Virus record (IMG/VR): IMGVR_UViG_3300022745_000099
Location: 1 to 36,340 of that record
Origin: a virus
DNA length: 36,340 nucleotides
Strand: one strand, 5' to 3'
In this document: in pieces, positions 22,344 through 31,310 of the stretch
Position numbering within the stretch: the first letter of the stretch is position 1
Layout of the letters: each line of letters begins with the position of its first letter
Translations under genes and position numbers: made by a program
Notes under the pieces: generated by a model
What the model was told of the DNA's origin: nothing
Seen by the model: only the letters and a program-made list of their open reading frames with translations
Databases searched by the model: none

Positions 22344-22717
22344 TTGACCCGGCGTGCGAATTCAGGGTTAGCGAGGCAATTGCCCGATCTGGCGCTGACC
22401 ACGATATAGGCCGAACGCTTGCGCATGATGTCGAGCAGCTTTTCCCTGAGTTGATCGGCTCGGAGTTGGTCTTTCTCGTCTGCTGTCATGGCCTGAACCT
22501 CGTGATCGCATTCTACTGCCGCCGCCGATGCGATCTCCGACGCTGATCCCAGCGCGTTGCTCATTCGCGCGGCGGCGATGTCCATGCACATCTGCGCGTC
22601 GTTCACCGGCTTGATGCCGTGCAGCAGCATGGGGTCGATCACAGGGCAATGTCTGCCATCGGAATCGTGCTTGGCGCAACCTGCGAGCAGCAGGACGGCG
22701 GCGATGGCGCTGCGCAT
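22340..22717 (-). CDS. small lipoprotein on the opposite strand (moron candidate)
   Basis: ATG 22717 follows GGGAGGTT on the minus strand; longer starts to 22777 lack a ribosome site and would cross the late promoter. The 125-residue product begins MRSAIAAVLLLAGCAKHDSD, a signal peptide with lipobox LAGC and Cys14. The mature part is soluble with several Cys residues. It is the only leftward gene among the late genes and lies between two promoter-driven blocks. Inner-membrane Asp at +2 is absent, so outer membrane is likely. Superinfection exclusion or envelope change of the lysogen is a guess. Confidence 0.72.
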   Translation of the reverse strand: MRSAIAAVLLLAGCAKHDSDGRHCPVIDPMLLHGIKPVNDAQMCMDIAAARMSNALGSASEIASAAAVECDHEVQAMTADEKDQLRADQLREKLLDIMRKRSAYIVVSARSGNCLANPEFARRVN

Positions 22718-22731
22718 GGCTAACCTCCCGT

Positions 22732-22761
22732 GCGATTCAACCCCAGCCTTATGACGCATAG
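22732..22761 (+). promoter_or_regulatory. late-promoter element, copy 4 (giant protein)
   Basis: GCGATTCAA at 22732-22740, 17 bases, ATAG at 22758-22761. The next gene starts at 22771, only nine bases later, so the mRNA would be almost leaderless. The element also lies in the upstream region of the divergent lipoprotein gene. Confidence 0.68.
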
Positions 22762-22770
22762 CCCCGCACG

Positions 22771-25700
22771 ATGGCAACAGACCCGCTCAACGATCCTTTC
22801 GCCTATGCCGAGCGGTTCAATCCGCGCACGCCAGCGCAGCCGCAACCCGCATCGAATGATGATCCGGTCGTTGCCGAAATCCGGCGCCAACGTGCGTTGC
22901 AGACGTTCAGCGACATTACTGGCTCTCCACCTGCCGATCAGGTAGCGCGGGTCTCGCGCGTGGCCCGCGATGCCGGTCTGCCGCCTGGTGCCGTCGACAA
23001 CCCCGATCAGGTCGAGCAATCACTGAACGCGGGCGCGCTTTCGAAGGTCATGGACGATCACCCCGCCATCGGCGCTCACCTCGCGGCGAACCCGCGCACG
23101 GCGGTCATGGCGCAAGGGGATCACAAGGCGCTGGGGATGCTCGGTCTTGCGTTCTCGGTTCCCCAGATGGTGCGCCAGGCTATCTTGGGGGACCAACAGG
23201 CGATCGACGCTGAAATGATGATTCCCGGTCAAGTCAGCGGTGCGCTCAAGGCCGGCACCGCGAACATCTATTCCGGCATTGCAGGTTTCGCACAGATGCT
23301 TTCCGAAGGCGTCGGGCACAAGAGCGAGTCGGCGGCGCTGCGGCAACAGGTCGTGAATGCCAACGACTACGCCAAGCGCACGATGCCGCAAACCGGCAAC
23401 TGGTTCGCCGATCAGGTGCTTGCCGGCATCAGCAATGCACCTTCGACTACGCTTGCAATGGCCGGTGGTCTTGCTGCTCGCGGCGTCGGGCTGGGCATCA
23501 AGGCCGCGTCTCTCGTAGGCGCGGCGACGGGCGGCATTTCTCAGGGTGGGCAGTCCTACACTGCGGCGCGCGAGCAAGGCGCATCATATGCCAAAGCAGC
23601 GACATATGCCGGCATCGATACGGCAACCGAGATCGGCGGCGAGTATGTTGGCAAACTGTCGTTCCTGCATCAAACCGAGGCGGGCGGTTCGGTCCTCAAG
23701 CGCTTTCTGAAAAGCCAGATCGGCGAACAGCTCGGCGAGCAATTCTCGACGGTCGCGCAGGACATTTCCGCGCATGCGATGTTGCCTGAGAACAGGGACA
23801 AGACGCTCGGTGATCTTGCCGCAAAACTGCCAGGCGACATGGCGGCGACGACTGTGCAAACGCTGGTGGCTGGCGGTATTGCGAACCTGACGATCGCAGG
23901 GCTGGAAAAGTCGCTGAACACGGCCGGCGAAAAGGCGCGGGCCGCTGCGGCTGCGCGCGCTCATCAATCTCAGGCTGCAGTCGAATCTGCGACCATCGAC
24001 GCCCTCGGCCGCGCCGCACAAGATTCGAAACTGCGCGGCCGCGATCCGGTGGCATACAATGGCCTCGTCGCGGAAAACGCGGACCATCACGGCGTGCAGG
24101 CGGTCTATGTCCCCGCCACAGCAGCGCAAGCCTACATGCAATCAGACAGTTACGACCAATACACGGATCCGATGGAGCGCTACCGGGCGCACATCGACGA
24201 AGCCGCTGCGACTGGCGGTGATGTGGTCCTGCCGCCTGACTTCGCGCTCGGGACGCTGCCAGGCACCAAGGCGTGGGAAGCGCTCAAGCCTGACATGCGG
24301 CTGTCAGCGGGTGGGCTGTCGTCGCGCGAGGCCGATGATCTGCACGCGCATCTCAACGAAGCGGTGTCGCAAATCGAGGATACCGCGGCAAAGCAGGCTG
24401 CGCAGGGGCAGGCCGAGAACACCGCGCACGCTCAGATTGTCGAACGCGTCCGCACGATGCTGCAAGATGCCGGGTTCACGCCCGACGCGGCGACGAAGCA
24501 AGCTGAACTGATCGCGCTGCGGGAAGCGGTACGGGCTGCGCGCATGGGGCGTCCGCTGACCGGCAACGAATTCTCGACGCAGGTTCAACAGGTATTGCCG
24601 CCCGCTTTGGCTGCGGCGCGTGCTGCCGATGCGACCGATCTGGTCATCAACGCGCTGCGCAAGGGCAAGCCGGCCGAGGTGCAACAGGGGCAATCGCTGC
24701 TGCAGTTCATCGCCGATCGCGGCGGCGTCGAGGATAAGGGCGGCGATCTGGCGGCGATGGGCGCTGGTGACTGGCACATGCGCACGACCGACAAGGGCAA
24801 GCGCGTGCCGATGGCTGGGCGCAAGAAGTTGCTCAAGCCGTTCGTCGAAGCGCAGGGCAACATGATCGGCGGTGCGCACAATCCGAACAGCATGGAAAGC
24901 ATGTTCGATGCGGCGGTGTCGGCGGGCTATTTCCCTGACCTGTATGCGCAGCGCGAGAACGGCACCGGCTATGCGGACGCTCTGGACCTGAACGACTTCA
25001 AGGCGGCTATCGCTGATGAACTGGCTGGGCGTCCTCGGCATGCCGCTGAGCCCAAGGTCGACCACTACCGGGCTGCGGCTGACGAACTGGCGACGTTGCT
25101 GGGTCAGCGTGGGATCGATCCGGCGGGGATGTCTGATGCCGAACTGCGGGGGGCGATTGATCGGTTGGGGGTGGAACAGAGTGGGGGGTACGATCAGGCT
25201 CCGGGTCCGTTCGACTTTACGAATCCGGGCGGCAAGGGCGAGATCAGCGGCCAATATGGGCGCGATACGTGGGTGGGCGACACGAACATTTCCTACTCGG
25301 TGAAGCCGAACGGGATTGTCGAGATTGGCCTGCTGAAAACCCGAGACGGGCATGAAGGCGCTGGCTCTGCGCGGGGAGCGATGGAGCAACTTATTCGCCA
25401 GGCTGATGCGGAGGGCAAGACGTTGGCCCTGACGTCGGAACCGATGAACAAGTCGGTCAACAAGGCGCGTCTGACTGCGTTCTACAAGTCGCTGGGATTT
25501 GTCGAGAACAAGGGTAAGTCACGCAATTTCGAGACGCAGGCGGGGATGATCCGGGAGCCTCGCTCATACAATCAGGCTGATCCCGCCACCAGCGAGGCGT
25601 TCAAGGCATGGTCAGGTAATGCCGATGTGGTCCGCTCAGGTGAAGCCAAGTCGTTCGACTTCGCTACTGGCAAGCCTGTCGTGGTCGAGGCGTTCCACGG

Positions 25701-28700
25701 CACCGCACGCCCCGATCGCGTTAGCGACACCTTCCGCAAGGACCGGGCATCTGCCGGGCCGATGTCCTATTTCACGTCATCGCCGGAACTGGCATCGAAG
25801 TATGCCACCAGCAAGAATGACACGTCGATCGACGACAGCGAATTCGAGTATGGGAACTGGTTCAAGGTCAAGGTCGGCCGGAAGTCGGTGCCGGCCGATC
25901 AGGCATTCCTCAAGCTTGATCCTCTGACGCGATCCAATATCCGCAAACTCGCTCCTCGTGTGACGATGGATTGGGATACCGACAAGGTGATCTTGGGTGA
26001 TGCCAGCACGATGCGCGGCAACGGCGGCTATGATCCTGCAACCCGCGATCCGCTCAAGGGCCTCGTCGAGGCCTGGCTGACCAGCGGCGCACTATACGAT
26101 CGCGAGGACGACTTTCTCGACGTTCTGAAACTGGCTGGTGTCCCGCCCAAGTTGATCGAATACGACAACCCGCACGCAACCGCTGCGTCGGTGTTCCATG
26201 TGTGGGTGTCGATGAAAAACCCGCTCTATGTCGGGGATATACCTGCTGACGTATCGAAGTCGCTGGATGATCTGGCGGCAAACGATGCGTCTACGGCTGA
26301 GGAACGCCCCGGCTACCAATGGGACAAGCGCAGTATCACACCCCGCGATTGGGTGGCGGAATTGCGCGGCGATCACGGCACTTATGCATGGACGCGCATT
26401 CCCGATGCGGTGACGGAATTGTTCAAGTCGCACGGCTATGACGGGATCGTTGACTATTCAGGCAAGGGCGGTGGCACTGAGATGGCACCGGTCTACATTC
26501 CGTTTGAGGAAACGCAGGTCAAGGCGATCAACAATCGCGGCACATTTGATCCCAATGATCCGCGAATGCTCAACCAAACCTACGGCGACGGCCCGCGCGG
26601 TCGCATCATCTTCGACCAGAACCGCCCACCGCTGATCCAGCTTTTCCAGCAGCGCAACATGTCCACGCTGCTGCATGAGATCAGCCATCAATGGCTCGAA
26701 GAACTGCGCGCCGATGCCGAGCACCCTGACGCGCCCGATCAGGTCAAGGCTGACTGGCAGACCGTGCAGGACTGGTTCCATGCCAACGGCCATGTGCTCG
26801 ATCAGGGCATCATCCCGGTCGAGGCGCATGAGATGTTCGCCCGCACTGGCGAGCGCTACCTGATGGAAGGCAAGGCACCATCGTCGGCTTTGACCCGCCT
26901 GTTCGAGACGTTCCGGGGCTGGATGCTGGCCGTCTACAAGACGCTCGACAAACTGCGCTCGCCGATCAGCCCGGAAATCCGCGAAGTGTTCGATCGACTG
27001 CTCGCGACCGACGACGAAATCCAGGGCGCGCGCGAACGGGAAGCGCTCGATCCGCTGTTCAAGGATGCGGCATCCATCGGCATGACGGGGCCGGAGCATG
27101 AGGCCTACATGCGCCAGGTGCAGGGCGCGCGGGACGAAGCGAACTCGGCGCTGCTGGCAAAGACGATGGCGGCGATCAAGCGGCGCGAGACGAAGGCCTA
27201 CAACGACGAGCGCAACGGGGTGCGTGACGAGGAATCGGCGCGGCTCGATCAGTCACCCATCCTGGCCAGCCTGCGCGCGATGAAGGAAACGCCGATCAGC
27301 AAGGAATGGCTGACCAGCAACATGGGCGAGGACGTGCTCGACCTGCTGCCCAAGCGCGTCCCGCCGCTGTGGCGTGAGGGCGGCGTGCATCCCGACGAGA
27401 TTGCCGAGGAACACGGCTTCGGCTCGGGGCAGGAAATGATCGAGACGCTGATCGGGCAGGATCGCGCGCACCGCAACGCACGCGAGGCTGGCGACAAGCG
27501 CACGATGCGGGATCGCATGATCGACCAGGCCACCGATGCCGAGATGAAGCGGCGCCATGGCGACGATCCGTTCGACAACGGCGCGATTGAGCGTGAGGCG
27601 CTGGCTGCGGTCAACGGTGAACTGCAGGGCGAAGTCATGGCGACCGAGCTGCGCGTGCTGGCCCGCAAGTCCGGCAAGCGTCCGACGCCATATGCGATGG
27701 CGCGCGAATGGGCGCGAGGCAAGGTGCGCGGCGGTACGGTGGCGCAAGAGGCGGCCCCGGCTGCTATCCAGCGTCATGCTCGCAACGTCGCCAAGGCTGG
27801 CCGTGAAGCCGAGCATGCGATGATGGCCGGCAAGACCGACGAAGCGTTCGCGGCAAAGCAGCGCCAGATGCTGTCGAGCGCGTTGCTGGCTGAGGCGAAG
27901 GCGGCGAATGACGACGTGACGGCGGCACAGTCGCGTATGGCCAAGGTCGCCAAGGCCAAGACCATGAAGTCGGTCGATCAGGACTATCTCGAACAGGCGC
28001 AATCCCTGCTCGAAGCGGTTGACCTGCGCCCGCGTTCGCAGCGCGCCATCGATCGGCAAGCGAAATGGGCAGCGTGGGCGGAACAGCAGCGCGCGGCCGG
28101 GCATGATGTCGTGGTGCCGGACAGCTACGCGGCGACGCTCGAAGGCCAGCACTGGTCGCGCATGTCGGTCGAGGGGCTGCTCGGTCTCGACGAAGCGGTG
28201 CAGCAGGTCATGCACCTGGGCCGGTTCAAGCAAACACTGCTCGACGGCAAGGAGCGACGCGATTTCGATCAGGTCGTGCAAGAGGCGGTCAACGGCGCGG
28301 GGAACATCAAGGGTCCGCCGCCTGCCGATCTGGCATCACCAGACTTCCTCGACTCGATCCGCAACAAACTGTCATTCGTTGATGCGGCGCTGCTGAAACT
28401 GGAAACGATTTTCGACTGGCTCGACGGCGGCAATCCGAACGGCGTATTCAACCGCATCGTGTTCCGTCCGCTCGCCAAAGCGCAGGCACGCGAGCAGGAT
28501 ATGCTCCACGACTACTATGGCCGCATCAAGGCGCTGTTTGAAGCGGTGCCTGCTGAACAGGTCCAGCGCTGGAACGACAAGACCCTGCCTCCGTTCATCG
28601 ACCGCTTCACAGGGCGCCCGATGCGGATGGACCGGCAGCAGGTCGTCGCGATGGCGCTCAACATCGGCAACGAGGGCAACCTGCAGCGCCTGACTGACGG

Positions 28701-30378
28701 CTATGGGATCAATGCTGAGGCGCTGCAGTCCTATCTCAACGACACGCTGACGGCCGAGGAATGGCAGTTCGTGCAAGGCGTGTGGGATACTATCGATACG
28801 CTCTGGCCTGAGATTGAAGCGCTGGAACGTCGCGTCAACGGCGTTGCCCCCGACAAGGTGGAAGCCCGCGGCTTCACGACGCCGCATGGCGAGATGCGCG
28901 GCGGGTATTATCCAGCAGTCTACGATACGACGCGAGATCGGCAGGCAGGTGAGAACGCGGATAAGGCTAGCGACCTGTTTGCCGCGAAGGCAACGCGCGC
29001 CAATACACGGGCATCATCAACAAAGGCGCGTGCTGAAAAGGTTTCGCGCCCGCTGAATTTCGACCTGGGCGTCATCAACCGCCATCTCGGCGAGGTCATC
29101 CATGATATGACCCATCGCGAGGCGGTGATGCAGGCATGGAAATTTCTGTCGAGCAGCCGCATTCAATCTGCGGTCGATGCAGCGCTGGGCCATCACATCA
29201 CCAACCAGTTCAAGCCGTGGGTCAAGTTCATCGCCAATTCGTGGGCGATGGATCAGGCTGGTAATGAAGGTTTGGTGAAAATCATTCGTCGAGCGCGGAC
29301 GAACACCACGATGGTCGGCATGGGATTCCGTGCCACCACGATCATTTCGCAGGTAGCCGGCTACACGAACTCGATGGAGGTGGTCGGCGCAAAAGCCATG
29401 GCAAAGGCGATGGTGCATTTCCTGCAACATCCGGTCCAGGTTTCGCGCTCGGTGCTCGAAAAGTCGGATGAAGTGCGGCAGCGCATGGATACCATGGACC
29501 GCGACATCAAGGCGGAAGTCGAGCGACTGGCGGCAAACAATCCTGCGTCCCGGTTCCTCGCCAAAGTGAACGACGGCAAGCAGTTCGCGTTTCACTTCAT
29601 TGGCCTGATGGATCGCGTGGTATCGATCCCGACTTGGTTGGCTGGCTACAATAATGCTTTGGAAGCGGGTGCCAGCGAAGAGGACGCGATCTATGCCGGT
29701 GACAAGGCGGTGCGCGTCTCACAAGGTGCTGGCGCAGCGAAGGACCTGGCAGCAGTGCAGCGGGGAACTGGCGCGCTGGGTGAAGCCGGCAAACTGCTGA
29801 CCATGTTCTACAGCTTCAACTCGATGCAGTATCAGCGTGAGCGGACACTGGCGCGCGATGCGATGGGCGCTGACGATCGGGTCAAGCGCGTGACGCCAAG
29901 ACTGATGGCGCGGGCAACCGTGCTATTCCTGATCGGGCCACTGCTGACCGAGGTCATGCGCGGCGTTGCTGGTGCGCCGGCCGGGCCAGATGATGACGAA
30001 TGGTGGGCGCAATGGGTATCGCGCAAGATGCTCGCCAATGCGGTCGGCCCCATCCCTGTCGTGCGAGATGTGTTTGAGCCGTCATGGAACAAGGCGATCA
30101 AGGGGCGTTATGCATCGGCTTCGATTACCCCTGTGCAGCGCGCCCTTGATAGCATCGTCAATGTGTTCGGTGATGTCGGGAATGTTGCGCGAGGCGAGCC
30201 GACGAAGCACGCGACGAAGAATGCGCTTGAACTAACTGGCTATGCGACTGGCTTGGTGCCCGGCCAGATTGCCAGCGCAACTCAGTTCCTCGTCGATTGG
30301 GCGAACGGCGACGCTGATCCACAATCGGCAGGCGATGTGTTGCACGGCCTTTCCACAGGCCACGTGCCCAAACACTAG
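22771..30378 (+). CDS. giant polyvalent virion (ejection) protein with GNAT, ART and zinc-protease modules
   Basis: 2535 residues, a large polyvalent protein of the kind injected with phage DNA. The N-terminal ~370 residues include Gly/Ala-rich hydrophobic stretches. A GNAT-like acetyltransferase lies near 825-930 (HEGAGSARGAM at 861-871, then LTAFYKSLGFVENKG). An ADP-ribosyltransferase-like module follows, from EAFHGT (His976) and SYFTSSPELASKYA (999-1012) to GYDGIVDYSGKGGGTEMAPV near 1220. A zinc-protease motif HEISH is at 1302-1306, with PVEAHEMFARTGERYL near 1350 as likely third ligand. The rest is helical, ending in a tail resembling LPD38 of such proteins. These activities could modify host proteins at entry. 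No Shine-Dalgarno is visible. Confidence 0.82.
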   Translation: MATDPLNDPFAYAERFNPRTPAQPQPASNDDPVVAEIRRQRALQTFSDITGSPPADQVARVSRVARDAGLPPGAVDNPDQVEQSLNAGALSKVMDDHPAIGAHLAANPRTAVMAQGDHKALGMLGLAFSVPQMVRQAILGDQQAIDAEMMIPGQVSGALKAGTANIYSGIAGFAQMLSEGVGHKSESAALRQQVVNANDYAKRTMPQTGNWFADQVLAGISNAPSTTLAMAGGLAARGVGLGIKAASLVGAATGGISQGGQSYTAAREQGASYAKAATYAGIDTATEIGGEYVGKLSFLHQTEAGGSVLKRFLKSQIGEQLGEQFSTVAQDISAHAMLPENRDKTLGDLAAKLPGDMAATTVQTLVAGGIANLTIAGLEKSLNTAGEKARAAAAARAHQSQAAVESATIDALGRAAQDSKLRGRDPVAYNGLVAENADHHGVQAVYVPATAAQAYMQSDSYDQYTDPMERYRAHIDEAAATGGDVVLPPDFALGTLPGTKAWEALKPDMRLSAGGLSSREADDLHAHLNEAVSQIEDTAAKQAAQGQAENTAHAQIVERVRTMLQDAGFTPDAATKQAELIALREAVRAARMGRPLTGNEFSTQVQQVLPPALAAARAADATDLVINALRKGKPAEVQQGQSLLQFIADRGGVEDKGGDLAAMGAGDWHMRTTDKGKRVPMAGRKKLLKPFVEAQGNMIGGAHNPNSMESMFDAAVSAGYFPDLYAQRENGTGYADALDLNDFKAAIADELAGRPRHAAEPKVDHYRAAADELATLLGQRGIDPAGMSDAELRGAIDRLGVEQSGGYDQAPGPFDFTNPGGKGEISGQYGRDTWVGDTNISYSVKPNGIVEIGLLKTRDGHEGAGSARGAMEQLIRQADAEGKTLALTSEPMNKSVNKARLTAFYKSLGFVENKGKSRNFETQAGMIREPRSYNQADPATSEAFKAWSGNADVVRSGEAKSFDFATGKPVVVEAFHGTARPDRVSDTFRKDRASAGPMSYFTSSPELASKYATSKNDTSIDDSEFEYGNWFKVKVGRKSVPADQAFLKLDPLTRSNIRKLAPRVTMDWDTDKVILGDASTMRGNGGYDPATRDPLKGLVEAWLTSGALYDREDDFLDVLKLAGVPPKLIEYDNPHATAASVFHVWVSMKNPLYVGDIPADVSKSLDDLAANDASTAEERPGYQWDKRSITPRDWVAELRGDHGTYAWTRIPDAVTELFKSHGYDGIVDYSGKGGGTEMAPVYIPFEETQVKAINNRGTFDPNDPRMLNQTYGDGPRGRIIFDQNRPPLIQLFQQRNMSTLLHEISHQWLEELRADAEHPDAPDQVKADWQTVQDWFHANGHVLDQGIIPVEAHEMFARTGERYLMEGKAPSSALTRLFETFRGWMLAVYKTLDKLRSPISPEIREVFDRLLATDDEIQGAREREALDPLFKDAASIGMTGPEHEAYMRQVQGARDEANSALLAKTMAAIKRRETKAYNDERNGVRDEESARLDQSPILASLRAMKETPISKEWLTSNMGEDVLDLLPKRVPPLWREGGVHPDEIAEEHGFGSGQEMIETLIGQDRAHRNAREAGDKRTMRDRMIDQATDAEMKRRHGDDPFDNGAIEREALAAVNGELQGEVMATELRVLARKSGKRPTPYAMAREWARGKVRGGTVAQEAAPAAIQRHARNVAKAGREAEHAMMAGKTDEAFAAKQRQMLSSALLAEAKAANDDVTAAQSRMAKVAKAKTMKSVDQDYLEQAQSLLEAVDLRPRSQRAIDRQAKWAAWAEQQRAAGHDVVVPDSYAATLEGQHWSRMSVEGLLGLDEAVQQVMHLGRFKQTLLDGKERRDFDQVVQEAVNGAGNIKGPPPADLASPDFLDSIRNKLSFVDAALLKLETIFDWLDGGNPNGVFNRIVFRPLAKAQAREQDMLHDYYGRIKALFEAVPAEQVQRWNDKTLPPFIDRFTGRPMRMDRQQVVAMALNIGNEGNLQRLTDGYGINAEALQSYLNDTLTAEEWQFVQGVWDTIDTLWPEIEALERRVNGVAPDKVEARGFTTPHGEMRGGYYPAVYDTTRDRQAGENADKASDLFAAKATRANTRASSTKARAEKVSRPLNFDLGVINRHLGEVIHDMTHREAVMQAWKFLSSSRIQSAVDAALGHHITNQFKPWVKFIANSWAMDQAGNEGLVKIIRRARTNTTMVGMGFRATTIISQVAGYTNSMEVVGAKAMAKAMVHFLQHPVQVSRSVLEKSDEVRQRMDTMDRDIKAEVERLAANNPASRFLAKVNDGKQFAFHFIGLMDRVVSIPTWLAGYNNALEAGASEEDAIYAGDKAVRVSQGAGAAKDLAAVQRGTGALGEAGKLLTMFYSFNSMQYQRERTLARDAMGADDRVKRVTPRLMARATVLFLIGPLLTEVMRGVAGAPAGPDDDEWWAQWVSRKMLANAVGPIPVVRDVFEPSWNKAIKGRYASASITPVQRALDSIVNVFGDVGNVARGEPTKHATKNALELTGYATGLVPGQIASATQFLVDWANGDADPQSAGDVLHGLSTGHVPKH

Positions 30379-30385
30379 CCCGCGC

Positions 30386-30415
30386 GCGATTCAAGCCAGC
30401 GCCCCCGCCCCATAG
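30386..30415 (+). promoter_or_regulatory. late-promoter element, copy 5 (fibre/lysis operon)
   Basis: GCGATTCAA at 30386-30394, 17 bases, ATAG at 30412-30415, followed by CAGGAGGCGCGC before the ATG at 30447. It starts seven bases after the giant gene's stop. Confidence 0.7.
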
Positions 30416-30446
30416 ACCGGCGCGTGTCTCAGGAGGCGCGCACGGC

Positions 30447-31310
30447 ATGGCGATCGGTACGACCAACGCATATTCGGGGCCGTACACGCCCAACGGGGCT
30501 ACGACCGCGTTCCCTTTCACCTTCAACGTCCTGAGTGTCGATCAGGTTTCCGTGATCTTGCGCGATTCCGATGGCAATGACGCGACGGTCTCGACGTCGC
30601 TCTATTCGGTCTCCCTGACTGGCGCAGCGCCGTCGACGGGCACCGTGACGTTCGGCGCGGCCCCGACTGGCGCTGAGCTCTATGTTCTGCTCTCGCCGGC
30701 CTTCACTCAGGACATCGAATTCGCCGATGGCGCGGCCTGGCTCGCGGGCCCGGTCAACGATGGATATGACCAATCCGCTTTGCGCGATCAGGTATTGAAG
30801 CGCGACGTCACCCGGGCGCTTAAGGTGCCGGTCGGCGAAGCGGAAATTACCTTTCCCGGCACCTCGGCTCGGGCGAACAAATTTCTCGGGTTTGCAGGCG
30901 ATGGGACATGGGCACTATATGACGTGCCAGAGGGAGCGACCATTTCGGCGATGTCGCTGGTTGCGTCGGAAGCCATCGCTGCCGGTGATTTTGTCAATAT
31001 CCATGACGTTGCCGGGGTTGCAAAAATCCGCAAGATCGACGCCGACGATCCGACAAAGGACGCCGATGGATTTGTGCTGACCGCCTGCGCATCTGGTGCG
31101 GCAGTTTTCGTTATGACAGCCGGCATCAATACGGCTGTCACGGTGACTTCGGCCGGCGAAGTGTGGGCAAGCACAACGGCGGGTGGTTTCATGACCAGCC
31201 CGCTTGACCAGACCGACGAAGCCAACACCGGCAAGCTATTCCAGAGCATCGGCAAGGGCATTCCCGGTGTCGGCATTCTGTTTAATCCCAAGCCAGGGCA
31301 GAAAATCTGA
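30447..31310 (+). CDS. tail fibre protein, virion-binding N-terminal type
   Basis: The 287-residue product begins MAIGTTNAYSGPYTPNGATT with AFPFTFNVLSVDQVSVILRD, the opening of podovirus fibre/spike adaptor domains (T7 Gp17/P22-like, where the residues after SGP and the hydrophobic TAFPFTF set the fold). A helix DQSALRDQVLKRDVTRALKV connects to a beta-rich C-terminal domain (ISAMSLVASEAIAAGDFVNI and on). AGGAGG precedes the ATG. It would anchor the receptor-binding proteins to the tail. The next gene overlaps its stop by one base. Confidence 0.75.
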   Translation: MAIGTTNAYSGPYTPNGATTAFPFTFNVLSVDQVSVILRDSDGNDATVSTSLYSVSLTGAAPSTGTVTFGAAPTGAELYVLLSPAFTQDIEFADGAAWLAGPVNDGYDQSALRDQVLKRDVTRALKVPVGEAEITFPGTSARANKFLGFAGDGTWALYDVPEGATISAMSLVASEAIAAGDFVNIHDVAGVAKIRKIDADDPTKDADGFVLTACASGAAVFVMTAGINTAVTVTSAGEVWASTTAGGFMTSPLDQTDEANTGKLFQSIGKGIPGVGILFNPKPGQKI

